Source: Cystobasidiopsis lactophilus (taxonomy: Eukaryota > Basidiomycota > Agaricostilbomycetes > Agaricostilbales > Chionosphaeraceae). Taken from it: DNA of 64,000 nt. Numbering within the stretch: position 1 is the stretch's first letter; every line of letters starts with the position of its first letter. The translations under genes were made by a program, and so were the position numbers. Shown here one piece after another: positions 33,614 through 44,998 of the stretch. The notes under the pieces are model-generated. The model did not search any database and had not been told where the DNA came from. It was given only the letters and a program-made list of their open reading frames with translations. The stretch lies in assembly GCA_001599975.1 (NCBI GenBank), contig BCIO01000006.1, positions 801,587-865,586 of the forward strand. Direction: 5' to 3'.

Positions 33614-34153
33614 GCTTGGCGGCCGCTTTCCAAGAAAATCTTTTGGAGCTCGACGTCGATCCCTGCTGTTGCATGATGTGGATGCCAATGCTCTGTCTCG
33701 TTGCTCTCGCCCCGTCTGTGCGCTTGCGAACTTGCCAGCGGCCCGAAGTCTTTCTTGCCCTCTCTGGAGACGGTGGTGTCTGCCCCTGGCCTGCGTTTCA
33801 TGTCTGTACGCGGAGAGTATCGTCATGCCTGCACTCTGTCTCTTTCCGAGGATTCATAGAGACCTTAGGTGGGACGCTTGCCACCGTGCAGCATTTGAAA
33901 TTCGCTGGTGGCCCGTCTTGCTCCTCAAGCGCCCTGGCTCCGTTCCATAAATCGGGACTTGCTAGCAATCTGGCTTTCGCAATGATGTCGGTCTCTTTTT
34001 AAGAAGATTGCGCGTGACTGTACATCTTTCGCAGACGGACTCGGACAGGCCTCTTCCACGGTTCGTACAGGTCGACCAGAAGCGCCATCTCTTCACCGAC
34101 CGTCAGAGCATTTCATCAACTACCCAACCACAAGGCTGCTTCAATTGGAAGTC

Positions 34154-35076
34154 ATGCTCGAATTTCAACGCCAGCCTCTGTTGAATGTCAGCTTGGAATT
34201 TCGCCAGTGCCTGGGAAAAGAGCATCCGGATTTGGGACCAGCCAGCGGCGCTGGTATTTTCTTTCGAGGCTTGCCTGCGTCCTGTGCTGTACTGTGCTTT
34301 GACGTTCGGAACGGTACCAAGCAAGTCGTCGTCAAGTATCATCGGGGAAAAGACTTGCTTGCCACCGAAGACGCCAAAAGGCTGGTTCACTCCGAATTGG
34401 AACTCCAGAAGCACTGTGACTTGGAACTCCAGAAGCACTGCGACAATTACATGACCATCTCAGGGGTCGAACGGCCGCCTGGCGAGTTGCAGAAGACATT
34501 CATCCAGCCAGTTGCTGAGGGGCTGGTAAGCACATCGCTTACCAAAAAGGACCTGTTTGACTCTGAATGACGCAAGCCTCTGTTCTGCTACGAAAGCGTG
34601 TTGAAAGAAGCCTATAAGGAGGCCGCTCTCCCGACTTTTCTTGAAGAGTGCCTTTCGATCACTTTGGCGCTTGAGGCGGCGTGCCACACTATGGGACTGC
34701 TTTTGCGCAAGGACGTTGTCCTGTTGGACTTCAACGCTCGCCAGGTCATTATTGCTCCGAAGAAGGCCTCGAACGGCCACTTGCCTGTGGTCTGGGTTGG
34801 CGCCTGTGCCGCAAAGAAGAACAACGATGCCCTGTTCGAGAAAAACAGAGCCATCCAATTCAATGTTCTGAGGGATCTCTTGTGAGTTTTCTCCAGGCTT
34901 TTTTTCGTCGCGGGCTCTGATTAGCACCCTCCAAGGCTGGACACATGGAAGCATGCTCATGCGGCCGGCATCAGAGAAAGGCCCAATCTCGCGTTCGAAA
35001 TACACAAAGACAGCACGCTACCGAAGTTGATGGAGCTGATCCAGGAGTTGCTTACGGATTTGGCCGGACGCTGTTA
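34154..35076 (+). CDS. Unrecognised orphan protein with internal duplication
   Basis: Three exons were inferred. The first opens at or upstream of ATG 34154 (MLEFQRQPLLNVSLEFRQCL; the frame is open about 100 bases further upstream). An intron with donor GTAAGC after EGL and acceptor GACGCAAG leads to PLFCYESVLKEAYKEAALPT. A second intron (GTGAGT to CTCCAAG) leads to LDTWKHAHAAGIRERPNLAF and stop TAA 35074-35076. About 275 residues, without signal or membrane segments. Segments such as HTMGLLLRKDVVLLDFNARQ and LPVVWVGACAAKKN suggest an alpha/beta fold, but no family motif was recognised. A 24-bp tandem duplication makes LELQKHCD occur twice in a row. Confidence 0.5.
34397..34444 (+). repeat. 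24-bp in-frame tandem duplication
   Basis: TTGGAACTCCAGAAGCACTG plus four bases is repeated back to back (34397-34420 and 34421-34444) with one synonymous T/C difference, giving LELQKHCD twice. The near-identity points to a recent replication-slippage event inside the orphan coding region. Confidence 0.85.
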
Positions 35077-35436
35077 AGGGGCTAGCTGATAGCAAAGGAA
35101 AGCCACCAGTCGCACCATCCCTGTATAATTAGCTTCTATGGTCTCCCACTGCATCTAGGCTTGTGTGCTCTTGCTTGAGCCGCACTCTTTGCGAGAACAG
35201 AGTGGCGAATCGGCTTGCCGCCGAATCGACCGGCGCTGCTCCGATTCTCGTCCTCCTTCTTAGCTCCACCATCTTGGTTTCTCAAATGCTTCACAGCTTC
35301 AAAAACATGGCCGGCCAGATGCCTGGGCCTTTGTCAGCCTTCAGAAGGAGACCTACTGGACGCCTTCTGGTCTTTCAGGCGTCAGAGGCTGGCAGCTCCG
35401 ACAGGAGCGTTTGAAGGTTGCTCGCGAACAGCCGCG

Positions 35437-37551
35437 ATGGAGCCCATCCTTGCCAACTTCAGTCAGCAGCTGAGAGCGACTGAGAACGCCTTGACACTCA
35501 AGCCGCCCCGAGTAAGGCCTGCTTCTCCCTTTCGAGGGTTGCCTGGCTCACACCGCCACTGCCCTCTAGTTTGCCCTCAAGCGGATCAAGCGCTTGATAA
35601 TCCGACTTGCTGGCCTCGTACAGGCTGCCAACTTTGCCAAGAGCAAGCCACTGGTCGAAGGATTTATTGAAGGCCTCAAGGGTCTTCAAACCCTGCTGGG
35701 ACAGACGGCCAAACTGCTCGACGTCCTCCAGACTGCCGTCAGTACCTTCTCCCCCCATCTCCTTTGACCTGCTGAAGACTTTTGAATCGACAGAATCTCT
35801 TCGGCTACTACCTGACCAAGGCAGACATCGGCACTCAGCGTAGGCAAACTGACTCTGCTCAGGATTTCCGGGACTCTGTTGAATCTGGCTGCAGTGACCG
35901 TCCTCAATTCAAACCTTCGCATCATTGCCGGATCGATAGGAGTGAGTGGCACAATCGATCTCCGCTTCGATGGCCCAAGCGCTGAAGCTGCTACGTACAA
36001 TTAAGCTTCGAACGCCTTTGACCGACGTGGAGAAGGAAGACAAGACCGATGCAAGGGACGACGAAGTTGGTCTGAGGCTCCTTCTCGAGAGGCTTGGCGG
36101 CAGCAAGGACACTTTGCGCAGAGAGATTGACGCGATCCCAAACATCGAGCTCGCCTTCAAGTACCTGTCGGCTTTCAACAGCTTGAACCAGCGGGACCCC
36201 TCGTAGGTATTAGCTAGGCTGACATACTCGAAGAGGTCGCTGAGCCTTGTTCGACAGACGTTTTCGCGGCTTTGGTTTCGAAGCCACCTTTTTGCGCAAC
36301 TCGTTATTTCTGCTCTCAGCTCATTGCGGCGCTCCGACTCCAATTCAAGAGAGCCCTTCGATGTTCCCGCCATTTACGGGCCTGCCGAAGTTCAACAAGC
36401 CCGGAAGTGGTCGGGGCAACAGCCTCGCGTTTTCGGACCCTGCGCTGGGTGTGCCCCTGGACTTTGCTAAACGGTCCGGTCCGCTGGGGATCTTTCAAGA
36501 TTTGACTTACACCGCCGAACCGGAAACGCTCTTTCCTATGGATGCCGGCCGAGGACCGGACTCACTGTCTCAGCTCGCCGCGCAAGTGGCCGCGGCGGCT
36601 CTGGCGGAAAGCCAACGTGGACCTGCCCCCATCCCTCTGCCAAGCCGCAAGTGCAGCGGTATCCTGTGAGCCCCCTAGTTCCAAGTGCCAACCATACTTA
36701 CTCACTCAAATCTTGCCTCCAGGTCCGAGATCCAGTTCACGGATCTGATTTCCAGAGAGACTCGGCTTTACCGCCCCTTCCGATCTTGGCTTTGGGAAGA
36801 GCCTGCATCACTCAGCAGGGCGGAAGCGGAAGATCGCGAAGCCGTGGTGCCCGGAGTGACTCTCAAGTGCGTTGCGAATTGGAGGTCAACGGCAGGAGTT
36901 CTGGAGAGGGCCTTGCAGCTCCGACGCATACCGCCATCTCAGCTTTCCAGACTTCATCCAGAGATTGGTGGCCGCGTCTACGTCTTGGCTCTATATCAGA
37001 TCAAGAGCGTCGTTCTGGCAGCTGGCACCTCTGTCCGCTCCTCAGATGCAGCTGGCCGAACCAGAGTTGGGCTCATCCCCCTCTTGTGTCTCTCTGTCAC
37101 TGGTCGCAAACCGGTCAGCCTTCCCGAAACAATTAGCTTCCCTCTGCACGAAACAGCCAAACCATTCCATGCGCGCTTCCGCACGGCGACTGACCAAGCT
37201 TCGGTTGAAGTCGAAGTAAGCGCCCAATCCCTTTCAAAACACAACAAACTAACGATACACATCTCGAAGGGCGTGCTCAACGTGATTGCTCTCGAGTTTT
37301 GGCGCCTCGACACCCGAACGACCATGATCCACCCACTCTCTCACATCACCGAGGCTCGCAAGTCGCACGAGACACTCCGTGTCGAAGATCAGCAAGGCTT
37401 GCGAGTGGCAGAGTACTTCGTCCTGTCCTTTCGCACCCGCCGAAACCAAGGTTCGGAGCCGTGCCAGCTCCTCTTCACGAGGGAGGTCGAACTGGACGAC
37501 CTTCTCTTGTCGTGCAAGAGAGCGCATCCCGACTTTCAAGTCCTCTTTTGA
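35437..37551 (+). CDS. Unrecognised two-part orphan protein (helical N-half, beta-rich C-half)
   Basis: Joined exons give one long product of about 600 residues from ATG 35437 (MEPILANFSQQLRATENALT; the frame is open upstream to 35215) to the stop at 37551. Introns were placed near 35513-35569, 35741-35792, 35840-35894, 35940-35987, 36205-36257 and 36669-36720. The N-half is amphipathic and helical: FALKRIKRLIIRLAGLVQAA, EGFIEGLKGLQTLLGQTAKL, LRLLLERLGGSKDTLRREID. The middle is Pro/Gly-rich (FTGLPKFNKPGSGRGNSLAF). The C-half (YRPFRSWLWEEPASL, GVTLKCVANWRSTAGVLERA, GRVYVLALYQIKSVVLAAGT, GVLNVIALEFWRLDTRTTMI) looks like a beta-rich domain. No family is recognised. A regulatory or scaffold role, or a fungal NLR-like N-terminal helical domain, would be speculation. 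Confidence 0.5.
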
Positions 37552-37646
37552 GCCTCGCAGACCAGGCTTTGTATTTGTTTCCTCCCCACCGCGCTTGTAT
37601 TTGTGATTGAGCTTCTTGTCGACCGATCGCCCTCTATTGTACATAA

Positions 37647-38285
37647 CTATTCTTCGAGCTTCTTCTTCTTCCTCTTCTCCCTAGCTTCTTCTATCATAGA
37701 ATCTGCGAATCCATCCGGCGAGTCTCGTTTTGGCTCCCTCGCTTGAGCTTTGGGCTTGACCTGGTCGAAACCGGCTGGCCGCCGGAAGCCTTGGCTCTCT
37801 TGCTTGATGGGCTGCTTAGGCGGGCTCTTGAGCTTTTGCAGCAGCTGCTCCTCGTCCGTCGAAACGTCCTCCTCGTCCTCCCCGTCGACATCCATCCCGC
37901 TTGGCTTCTCCTTTTCCTTCTCCTTCTTCTCCTCCTGCTTGTATTGGACCCGGCCGTTCAACTTTTGAGATGCTTTCAAAGGCTTTCCGGGCAGCTTTGA
38001 GCTTCTTTTGCCCAGCAAATGAGGGAAGGCCAAGTAGCTGGCTTCGACGACAATTCGCTGCCTGCTTGGCTGCGGCATGAGCAGCATTTCGAAGGGCGCA
38101 GTCAACCAAACCCACTTTGAAGTGCTTGCTTCTTTACTTGAAGGCGCATTCACAGTCTGAGGGGTGGCGGCAGCGGCCTTTTTTGGGCCACTCGCATTTT
38201 GCGGCGAGGAGGTCGAGGCGGCGGCATTCCCCCTTTGCATGAACTTCATGTTCAGCGTCGACGCTGAGAGCGATCTTCCACTCAT
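37647..38285 (-). CDS. MPP6: Mpp6-like nuclear exosome cofactor
   Basis: Mpp6 binds the exosome core and recruits the Mtr4 helicase for nuclear RNA decay. The start MSGRSLSASTLNMKFMQRG carries the hallmark LSxxxxNMKFMQR segment at the N-terminus. The C-half has an acidic stretch (MDVDGEDEEDVSTDEEQLL), FRRPAGFDQVKPKAQ, and a Lys/Arg-rich tail (REKRKKKKLEE) that would bind RNA. It reads as one frame, but the segment VWLTAPFEMLLMPQPSRQRI looks non-coding. An intron with donor GTGGGT after STSK and acceptor GCAAAAG before SSKLPGKPLKASQKL keeps the frame and is probably real. The start codon is 144 bases from that of the divergent STB2/6-like gene, implying a shared promoter. Confidence 0.75.
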   Translation of the reverse strand: MSGRSLSASTLNMKFMQRGNAAASTSSPQNASGPKKAAAATPQTVNAPSSKEASTSKWVWLTAPFEMLLMPQPSRQRIVVEASYLAFPHLLGKRSSKLPGKPLKASQKLNGRVQYKQEEKKEKEKEKPSGMDVDGEDEEDVSTDEEQLLQKLKSPPKQPIKQESQGFRRPAGFDQVKPKAQAREPKRDSPDGFADSMIEEAREKRKKKKLEE

Positions 38286-38429
38286 GATGGGCGTCTATTT
38301 GAAGTGAAACAATGACGACGCGGCGAAGAAGGCGGTCGAGTGCGAAAGAGAGCCTCTCTCACCGGAGCAGCCAGCCCGGATTGACAACGACATCAGCATC
38401 CGCACCTTGGACGCGCTGGGAGAGCGCCA

Positions 38430-41388
38430 ATGGCTCCCGCGTACGAGCTGCAGTCGCCCGTGGCCCTGTCTCCAGCAGCCAGCGATTGGCGGTTGCCCCT
38501 TTCTCCTGTCAACTCGAGGACGGACCGCCTGCTCGTGCCTGTGACTTCGCCGCCTGTTGAGCTTGAGCACTACAGCCCACTAGAGCGAGAGGTGGAGCTC
38601 AGAGGCTACGAGCTCTATGCGATTGAGCAATGGTCAGGCTTCCACCGCTCGCCCCAACTTGCCAAGCCTTGCCGTGTCTGAAAAGGACTTGCAGGATTCT
38701 CGACAGAAGAACGATGCCTTGCAGTGTGGTATACACTGGTGAAGAGGCAGACATAGTAGGCTTTCATTGCAACGAGCTGGCTGCGGCTTGACTAAGGACG
38801 GCAACAGGTGCTCGTGGACGTCTGGGCTCCGAAGTCTGGCGGCCTTCGCCGAGGTGCTGAATCTAAAGCAATAGAAACAGTCAAGACTGCCAACTCACGA
38901 CCCCGAGAGGTATTATAACTGGTCTGCTCTGCCTTCCATGAATCCCGCTGAAAGGCAGCTGGCGCAGACTCCCTTGGGCACCGTTTACGTCACGTCCTTG
39001 AGGTCACTGCCACCTCACCTTAACCTGGTCCGCATTCCGTCCCCGGCAGCTTTCCAGGGCGACCCGCAGCGGGACCTGTGCATCAACATCAACCTGCGCC
39101 GGACCGGGTGCGGCGGCCGCTCGGGCCTGACCCTCGGTCGACCAACGGCAGCCCAGCAAGACAAGTTCCTCGGAATGTACCACCTGCACCCATGTCAAGA
39201 CTTTGACCAGTTTGCGAATGCCGTCTTGGGCTTGATAGGCCTCGTCCAAAAGGCACTCGCCTTGTTTGGGCTCGGTCCACTGGCTAGGGATGCTCTGGGA
39301 CAGCTTTCGCCTCCAGACTCCAAGGGAAGCAGGTCAAGACAGGCCATGGCGGATGAAGCCTTCAGCGACGGGCTTTGTAAGCCCATCGCTAAACGTGCGT
39401 TTCGCTTAGAGCTCATGTTGTGCTGCAGTATGCGACGTCACGAGCAGAGATCTTGAGGCCTGGTTAATTGAGCTAGGCGAGCCGCTCATGAAGATTCAGC
39501 CTGAGGTTAGTGAAGTTCCCTTTTTCTGCCATTGCCAGGCTTAAAAGCCAGAGCAGACCTCGGACTCGATGCTTCTCCCCTCTGTCGTTGCGGCAATGAT
39601 CAGCGTTGTGATTGCCACTCGCTACAAGATGATCGCGCTCTCGGTCAGCCATGTAAGAATTGCCTTTCGAGCGCGGTCGTTCAAGCGCCACGGCTAAAGA
39701 TAGTCCAGGTGCCGTCCAACCCATTTGATCACAGGCGCAAGTTTCTAGCAGCATTACGAGAATTCAAGAGCTCCTCCTACTCTTCGCCTTTCTTGGACGT
39801 GTCCTGCATCTCCCAAGTCCGACATCAGTTCGCGACCAAGCCCTCGGTCCGCAAGATGTTTCGCACCAAGATCGAAGACGTCCTCTCGCCTTTGCAAGGC
39901 GACGACTCCAGAGAGGATGAGACGATAGACATTCACGCTTTGTCGCTCATGCTCAAAGGCGGCGCTGCGTCCGACATGAATGAGGTGCAGGCCTTGTGGA
40001 GCGGGCGGAGACGGCAAAGCAAGACGTCTCGTGGCACCTTTAGGGGCAACCGAGATGGGCGGCATGCTGGGGATGACAGCACGGACACGGAGGGCGAAGG
40101 GCGAATGCGCGGTTTGGGCCTGTTCAAGGGGATCGGCGACAGGGCCGGCAGAGCTGGACGCAAGTTTGGCGGCAATGTCAGCGGCTTTCTGGATAAGAGT
40201 GGACCGCGGCAACTAGAGACGCTTTTCTTGGAAGGCGACACGAGGCCGTGAGTTTTCCCTCGCCCGCCTAGGGCAGGCCGCTGACTTTTTGTCCAGAAAT
40301 TCGGGCGTGCCTTCACGAGCTCCTTCACGCCGGGCATCTTTGGGTGAATCTGGATCTTCTCGGCACTCTTTGGCCCCAGCCTTTGAAGAACAAACGAACA
40401 CCCTTCAGCAATACCGTCCCACCGGCTCCCAACTCGCGCTGCTCGCCGAGTTCGCATTTGAAGACGAAGCGCACATTCTTGCTCGCCCCATAGCAATGCG
40501 TCGGAATGCTACTGACCATGGTGGCGCGGCAACCGATTTCACTGAGCTGGTCGGCAGCGAGACTGACGAGGAGAAGGAGGCCAGCAAGCCTGGCAAAAGG
40601 CCTCGACGGCACAGCTTTACGTCTCTTGACATGCTCATGGATGTCCCTGTACAGCAATCTTTGTGAGTTGGTCTCACCTTCGAGCGCAGATTGCGATCTG
40701 AAGGCGCCCGCGGCCACAGACGAACGTTGAAGAACGATGTTCAACTTTGGGCAGCTCACGAGGAGCTGAAAAAGCACCGCACAAGACTGAAAGAGCTCAT
40801 TGCGAGCTTAAGGGTACGACCAGTCGTCCCCTGCGTAGAACGAAGGCTGACCCATCGCTGGTCGCGCAGGCCATCGAAGATTCGTACGAGAATGCGATCC
40901 ACTCCGCTCAAGATTATCTTTTGGGTCGACACGAAGAGCTGAACGAGCTACGACACAAGGTGCAAGCGCTTTCGCAGCAGAACGAAGAGCCGTCGTCGCC
41001 CACCGCGGTGCACTCGGCGCTGGAGCAAGGCCTCGAGCGCATCGACTACGCCCAGCAAGCGCTGGAGAGCAAGGTCAACGACATAAGCTTGTTCGCCAGG
41101 AAGCTCGATCTCAAGGTCGGCCAGAGCGGGACATTGACCCGGATGGTCTATCGGCTGGTCAACGCTGGGCCATCCCCCACCATGCGCAGTGCCGCTCAGG
41201 TCCGTTCTCCACCGTGTATCTGTCGAATTTATCAAGCTGACTGGGTGGAGGTTGAACAGTGGTGGTCGACTTGCTTCGTTTCAAGCTGGCTCTTCAGGCG
41301 GGCCGTTTCCGATTCCCCTCAACCTCAGGGCGACCCACCGCAGGAGGCGGCGCCAGCAGTAACTGAGACGTCAAGACTACTAGTGTAA
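38430..41388 (+). CDS. STB2/STB6-like protein (Sin3-binding protein family)
   Basis: Start ATG 38430 (MAPAYELQSPVALSPAASDW). Joined exons show the family's N-terminal block: VELRGYELYAIEQW, VVYTGEEADIVLVDVWAPKS, QTPLGTVYVTSLRSLPPHLN, LCININLRRTGCGGRSGLTL, QQDKFLGMYHLHPCQDFDQF and LVQKALALFGLGPLARDALG. S. cerevisiae Stb2 and Stb6 were found as Sin3-binding proteins, so a link to the Rpd3L histone deacetylase is possible but unproven here. Later exons include a charged region (RHQFATKPSVRKMFRTKIED), a Gly/Arg-rich linker (RAGRKFGGNVSGFLDKSGPR) and a coiled-coil-like segment (HEELNELRHKVQALSQQNEE). It ends PAVTETSRLLV. About eight introns; the total is roughly 690 residues. The 3' exons are less certain than the first five. 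Confidence 0.75.
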
Positions 41389-41678
41389 TTGTGATTAAGA
41401 GAGACGAGGACGAGCGGACGAGGCCACTCGAGCTACAATTTCAGAAGTAAAAGGAGAAAAGCAAGTCTTCCGGCCCTTTGCGAAAAGTGGCCTCAAATAC
41501 AATGGCGAAAGGGAGAAGAGAGTCGAGGACGAGCGTCTTGATTGGCGTAAGGGCGACAAAAGGAGAAGCGGACAATAGTACAGAAGAGGCCAACGAGCTC
41601 GCTTCGGGGGTGTATTTGCTTGAGAGATGCGAGAGGGGGGAGCGTTGGCCAAGGTTGTAGTTTCTATGCGCCAGGCGA

Positions 41679-42633
41679 TTAGGCAGTTGGGGCGGGGGCC
41701 GGCATGCCAGGGGCGGCCGGCTTCGGCTTGACGACCTTGGGCGGCACGGCGGTGTTGTCCTTGATGAGGGATCGGTGAATGTCTGCGCATGAGTCACCGG
41801 GTCAGTCCAGGCCTGTTTCTCCAGCCATAGAAGCCAAACGCACGGGGCAAAACACCACCTGGAATCACACCGAATTTAGTCACAAATCAAAACAACAAGA
41901 AACGGGAAGCAGAGCAGCTCACCGCCAGCAATGGTAGCGCGGATCAAGGTGTCCAATTCTTCGTCACCGCGGATGGCGAGTTGCAAATGCCTGGGGGTGA
42001 TACGCTTGACACGGAGATCCTTGGAAGCGTTGCCTGTGTGACGAGGTCGCCAGATGAGCAGGAATTCACTCTCGGAGACGAAATCGGCAACAACACACCT
42101 GCCAACTCCAAGACTTCGGCAGTCAGGTACTCGAGGATGGCGGTGCAGTAGACGGCGGCCTTGGCGCCAATGCGCATCTGGTTCTGGGTGCGGGCCTTGA
42201 GGTAACGATGGATACGGCTGCGATGTTTTGATTTTTGTTAGCGGGCGGATCTCAATGGCGCTGTTGCAGCAGTAGCTCACCCGACAGGGAACTGTAGGGC
42301 ACAGAGGATAGGTCAGCGGGCTGCTCGAGAAACAGGAAGAAGGCACAATGCGAAATTGTAAACAAGGTCGAAGAGTGCGAAGGAGGGCTCGGGCCGCAGT
42401 TCCGACGGCGCTGGGTCGCAGGAGCAGGCCAAAGAGGAGGCGAGAGGGGCAAATGAAGGAGAACAACACGAGCCAAGGCACTTACTTGCAGGCCAGCCTT
42501 CGCGGAACGGGTCGATTGCACTCGGCTGCCCAACTCGCCGCCGGTCTTGCCTGTGGACTTGTTGTGAGCGCAAATCAAGCACGCGCCAGGCGGTCGTCGC
42601 ACCTTTGCCGCCTTTGCCACCTTTTCCAGACAT
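41679..42633 (-). CDS. HTZ1: Histone variant H2A.Z
   Basis: Replaces H2A in nucleosomes flanking promoters. Start ATG 42633-42631 ([11 protein letters not shown]), with introns splitting the short product into about six exons. Joined: [130 protein letters not shown] and GGGVIPHIHRSL distinguish it from canonical H2A. The C-terminal tail is long and Pro/Ala-rich ([18 protein letters not shown]). The second exon joins in frame only if acceptor CCACAG is used, giving [13 protein letters not shown]. Stop TAA 41681-41679. Confidence 0.93.
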
Positions 42634-43168
42634 GATTCGAGTTTTGAGGGCTGCAAACCAATCCGAGGCGTCAAAACGAGGTCTTTTGGGGGCAGCGGAG
42701 CGCTGAGGATTTCAAGACTCACGATTTGAACGGGGTGAGAGAGTTGCAAAGTAGGTTGGCAACCAAGTTGTGGCGGATGCAGAGCAAAAGCTCCTGCAGG
42801 GCGAAGTTCTCCTCCCTGAAGCCGCTGAAACAACAACTTGTGGTGGTGCACGTCACCGCCCGACTTTCCACTGTTTCTCTCCCACAGACGTCCAACAGCC
42901 TCTCGATTGCAAAGCCTTTTGCTCGTGCGCTGTTCGAGATGATACTCAGAATCCTTTGACCAATCCGCTTCGGTTGCCATTCGCGGGTCCCTGTCTCACC
43001 GACGTTTGCTCCGGCGTGCAGATCAGCGCCACAACTAATTCGTTTCTTGTCAACCGTCATTACACTTGCGCCTGCTGTTTTCGTCGGAAAGAATTGCGCT
43101 GAGAGTCCTTGCGCATTACTCGTCTCTTGCTCTGCTTCATCCTTGGACTCGAAACTGTTGAACTCAAA

Positions 43169-44704
43169 ATGCCTTTGCCACACACTTCCATTGTTGGAGG
43201 TTCGCTGGCGTTCAACATTACTCCTTATTGCTCCTAATAGAAGGATCTCTAGGCGGCCCGGGAGGGTTGATGCTCGCCTGCATCCTGCAGAAGATGGAGA
43301 GTGAGTTGCGCGCGGTGCTGGACCCACGGCGCCAAGACTCAGACTTTGATAAAAAAAAAAGTTCCGTTCACCATTTACGAGATGGACGAGTCTCCTACCT
43401 CCCGGCCTGAACAAGGCGGCACCCTGGACCTGCACGACATGGCCCGCGAAGCGCTCAAGGCGGCCGACCTGCTCCAAGAGTGCGAGAAGCTCTCTCGACC
43501 AGAAGGCGAGCAAAAAATCCTCCTCGACAAAGACGCCTTCGAGTACTTCAACATCGGCCAGACACCGGGCGATAACAGGCGGCCAGAAATCGACCGCGCC
43601 GATCTGAGGAAGATCTTGCTTGCAGGCGTCAAGCCGGACAACATTGTCTACGGCCACAAGCTCCAGTCCATTGAATCGGTGGAGGGCGACAAGTACAAGA
43701 TGCGTTTTGCAAATGGCAAGGAAGTGATTGCCGATTTTGTGGTTGGCGCGGACGGCGCTTGGAGTCGTGTCAGAGGACTGCTTTCTACCGTCAAGCCTTC
43801 CTACTCCGGGGTCACGGGCATCTGGGCCGACGTTGCTGATGCTGACGCGAGCCAGTGAGTGACTGACCTCTGTTTGAGTTGATCTCGCGCTCAAAATAGC
43901 CACATCAGTCCTCATGTGGCCAAGATGACTGGCGAAGGCATGGTGTGGATCATCTCCGACTCAAAATGCGTCATGCTGCAGCGCAACTCCTACCACCTCA
44001 TTCGGGTGTCCATGAACCTTCGGGTGCCGGAAGACTGGGCCGACCAGCCTGGCAACATCAACGCCACCGACCTCGAACAAGCGAAGGAGGATTTGCTCAA
44101 GCTCATTCCAGATTGGTCGCCCAAGATTCGGGATTGCTTCAAGGAGATCACTGGAAATGTGGCGCCGAGGAAGCTATACGAGCTGCCGACAGGCTTCACT
44201 TGGACGCACCGGCCAAATGTGACCATTTTGGGCGATGCGGCGCACGTTTTCACTCCATATGCTGGTGTCGGTAAGTTCTTTCAATCGCCGGATTCGCAGC
44301 TTCGGCGGCTGACTTCGCTGCGCAGGTGTCAACTTGGCCATGGCCGATGCCCTTCGATTGGCGAATGCTCTCAGAGATGTCAAGAACGGCTCATCAGCCT
44401 CTCTCGGTGTCAAGGAAAGTCTATCGGCGTCTCTCGATGCGGCCATTGTCAAGTATGAGAAGGAGACGGTCAAGGCCGCCACCCCTTTTGCCAACCTCAC
44501 GCAGAACAACAAGAGCACTTTGTTCCACCCCACCCCACGACAATTCATGATTCGTTGCGTCAAATATGTAGGTTCCTGTTAGTTTGACGGCCCGTAAATT
44601 CTGCTGATGTTATCGTGCAGATGCTGCCTGCGGTGGCGGCAATTCCGGTGGGACACCTTTGGTACTACGCTTGCCGTTTGCGCAAGCCCTCAGGACACCA
44701 GTGA
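43169..44704 (+). CDS. FAD-dependent monooxygenase (TetX/salicylate-hydroxylase-like)
   Basis: Flavoprotein hydroxylase using NAD(P)H and O2. Start ATG 43169 (MPLPHTSIVG). An intron joins to GSLGGPGGLMLACILQKM, the FAD-binding beta-alpha-beta segment in the form IVGGSLGGPGGLMLA. Then VPFTIYEMDESPTSRPEQGG, TLDLHDMAREALKAADLLQE, DRADLRKILLAG, then ADFVVGADGAWSRVRGLL (DG motif), NVTILGDAAHVFTPYAGVGV (GD motif) and NLAMADALRLANALRDV. The C-terminus MLPAVAAIPVGHLWYYACR is hydrophobic and may anchor the protein in a membrane. A run of ten A at 43351-43360 sits where exon 3 starts; with the normal 44-base intron the frame is off by one, whereas a 28-base intron (donor GTGCTG) or nine A keeps it open. 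The substrate is unknown; some relatives act in secondary metabolism. Confidence 0.82.
43351..43360 (+). repeat. A10 homopolymer in the monooxygenase coding region
   Basis: Ten consecutive A residues lie inside the exon that begins the VPFTIYEMD segment. The run decides which reading frame follows the upstream intron, so its length (true, polymorphic or an assembly error) matters to the gene model. Confidence 0.8.
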
Positions 44705-44998
44705 CGGTCTATGCCTGATCCTTGCCACTGTAAAAGCCCTTGTACCCATAAGTTGAAATCGGAAACGCTCCGCTTCCGAGCACGCCAATGTGACGGTTCG
44801 CTACGCATTCTCTCTACATTTCTTAGGCCTTTCGCACGACTTAGCAGCTTGATCGAAGTCCTTCGCTCAATCAAGACAGCGTCCAATGCCTCTTGACGTC
44901 GCCTTTGCCTAAACTTCTAGCAAATTCACGAATTCACTCGGTGGTCGCCACTCAAGCTTGCTGTCTTTTGTCCTTGTCATGCTCCACCACTCCTTTAA

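Noticed and set aside
33397-34002. 201-residue plus-strand frame opposite the 5' part of the RS/CCCH gene
   Set aside because: It overlaps RS-coding sequence in antisense and has no recognisable motif; it does not join the orphan at 34.1 kb by a convincing intron.
42719-43915. 398-residue minus-strand frame opposite the FAD monooxygenase
   Set aside because: The plus strand has clear FAD-binding motifs here; the minus frame has none and is the complement of biased codons.
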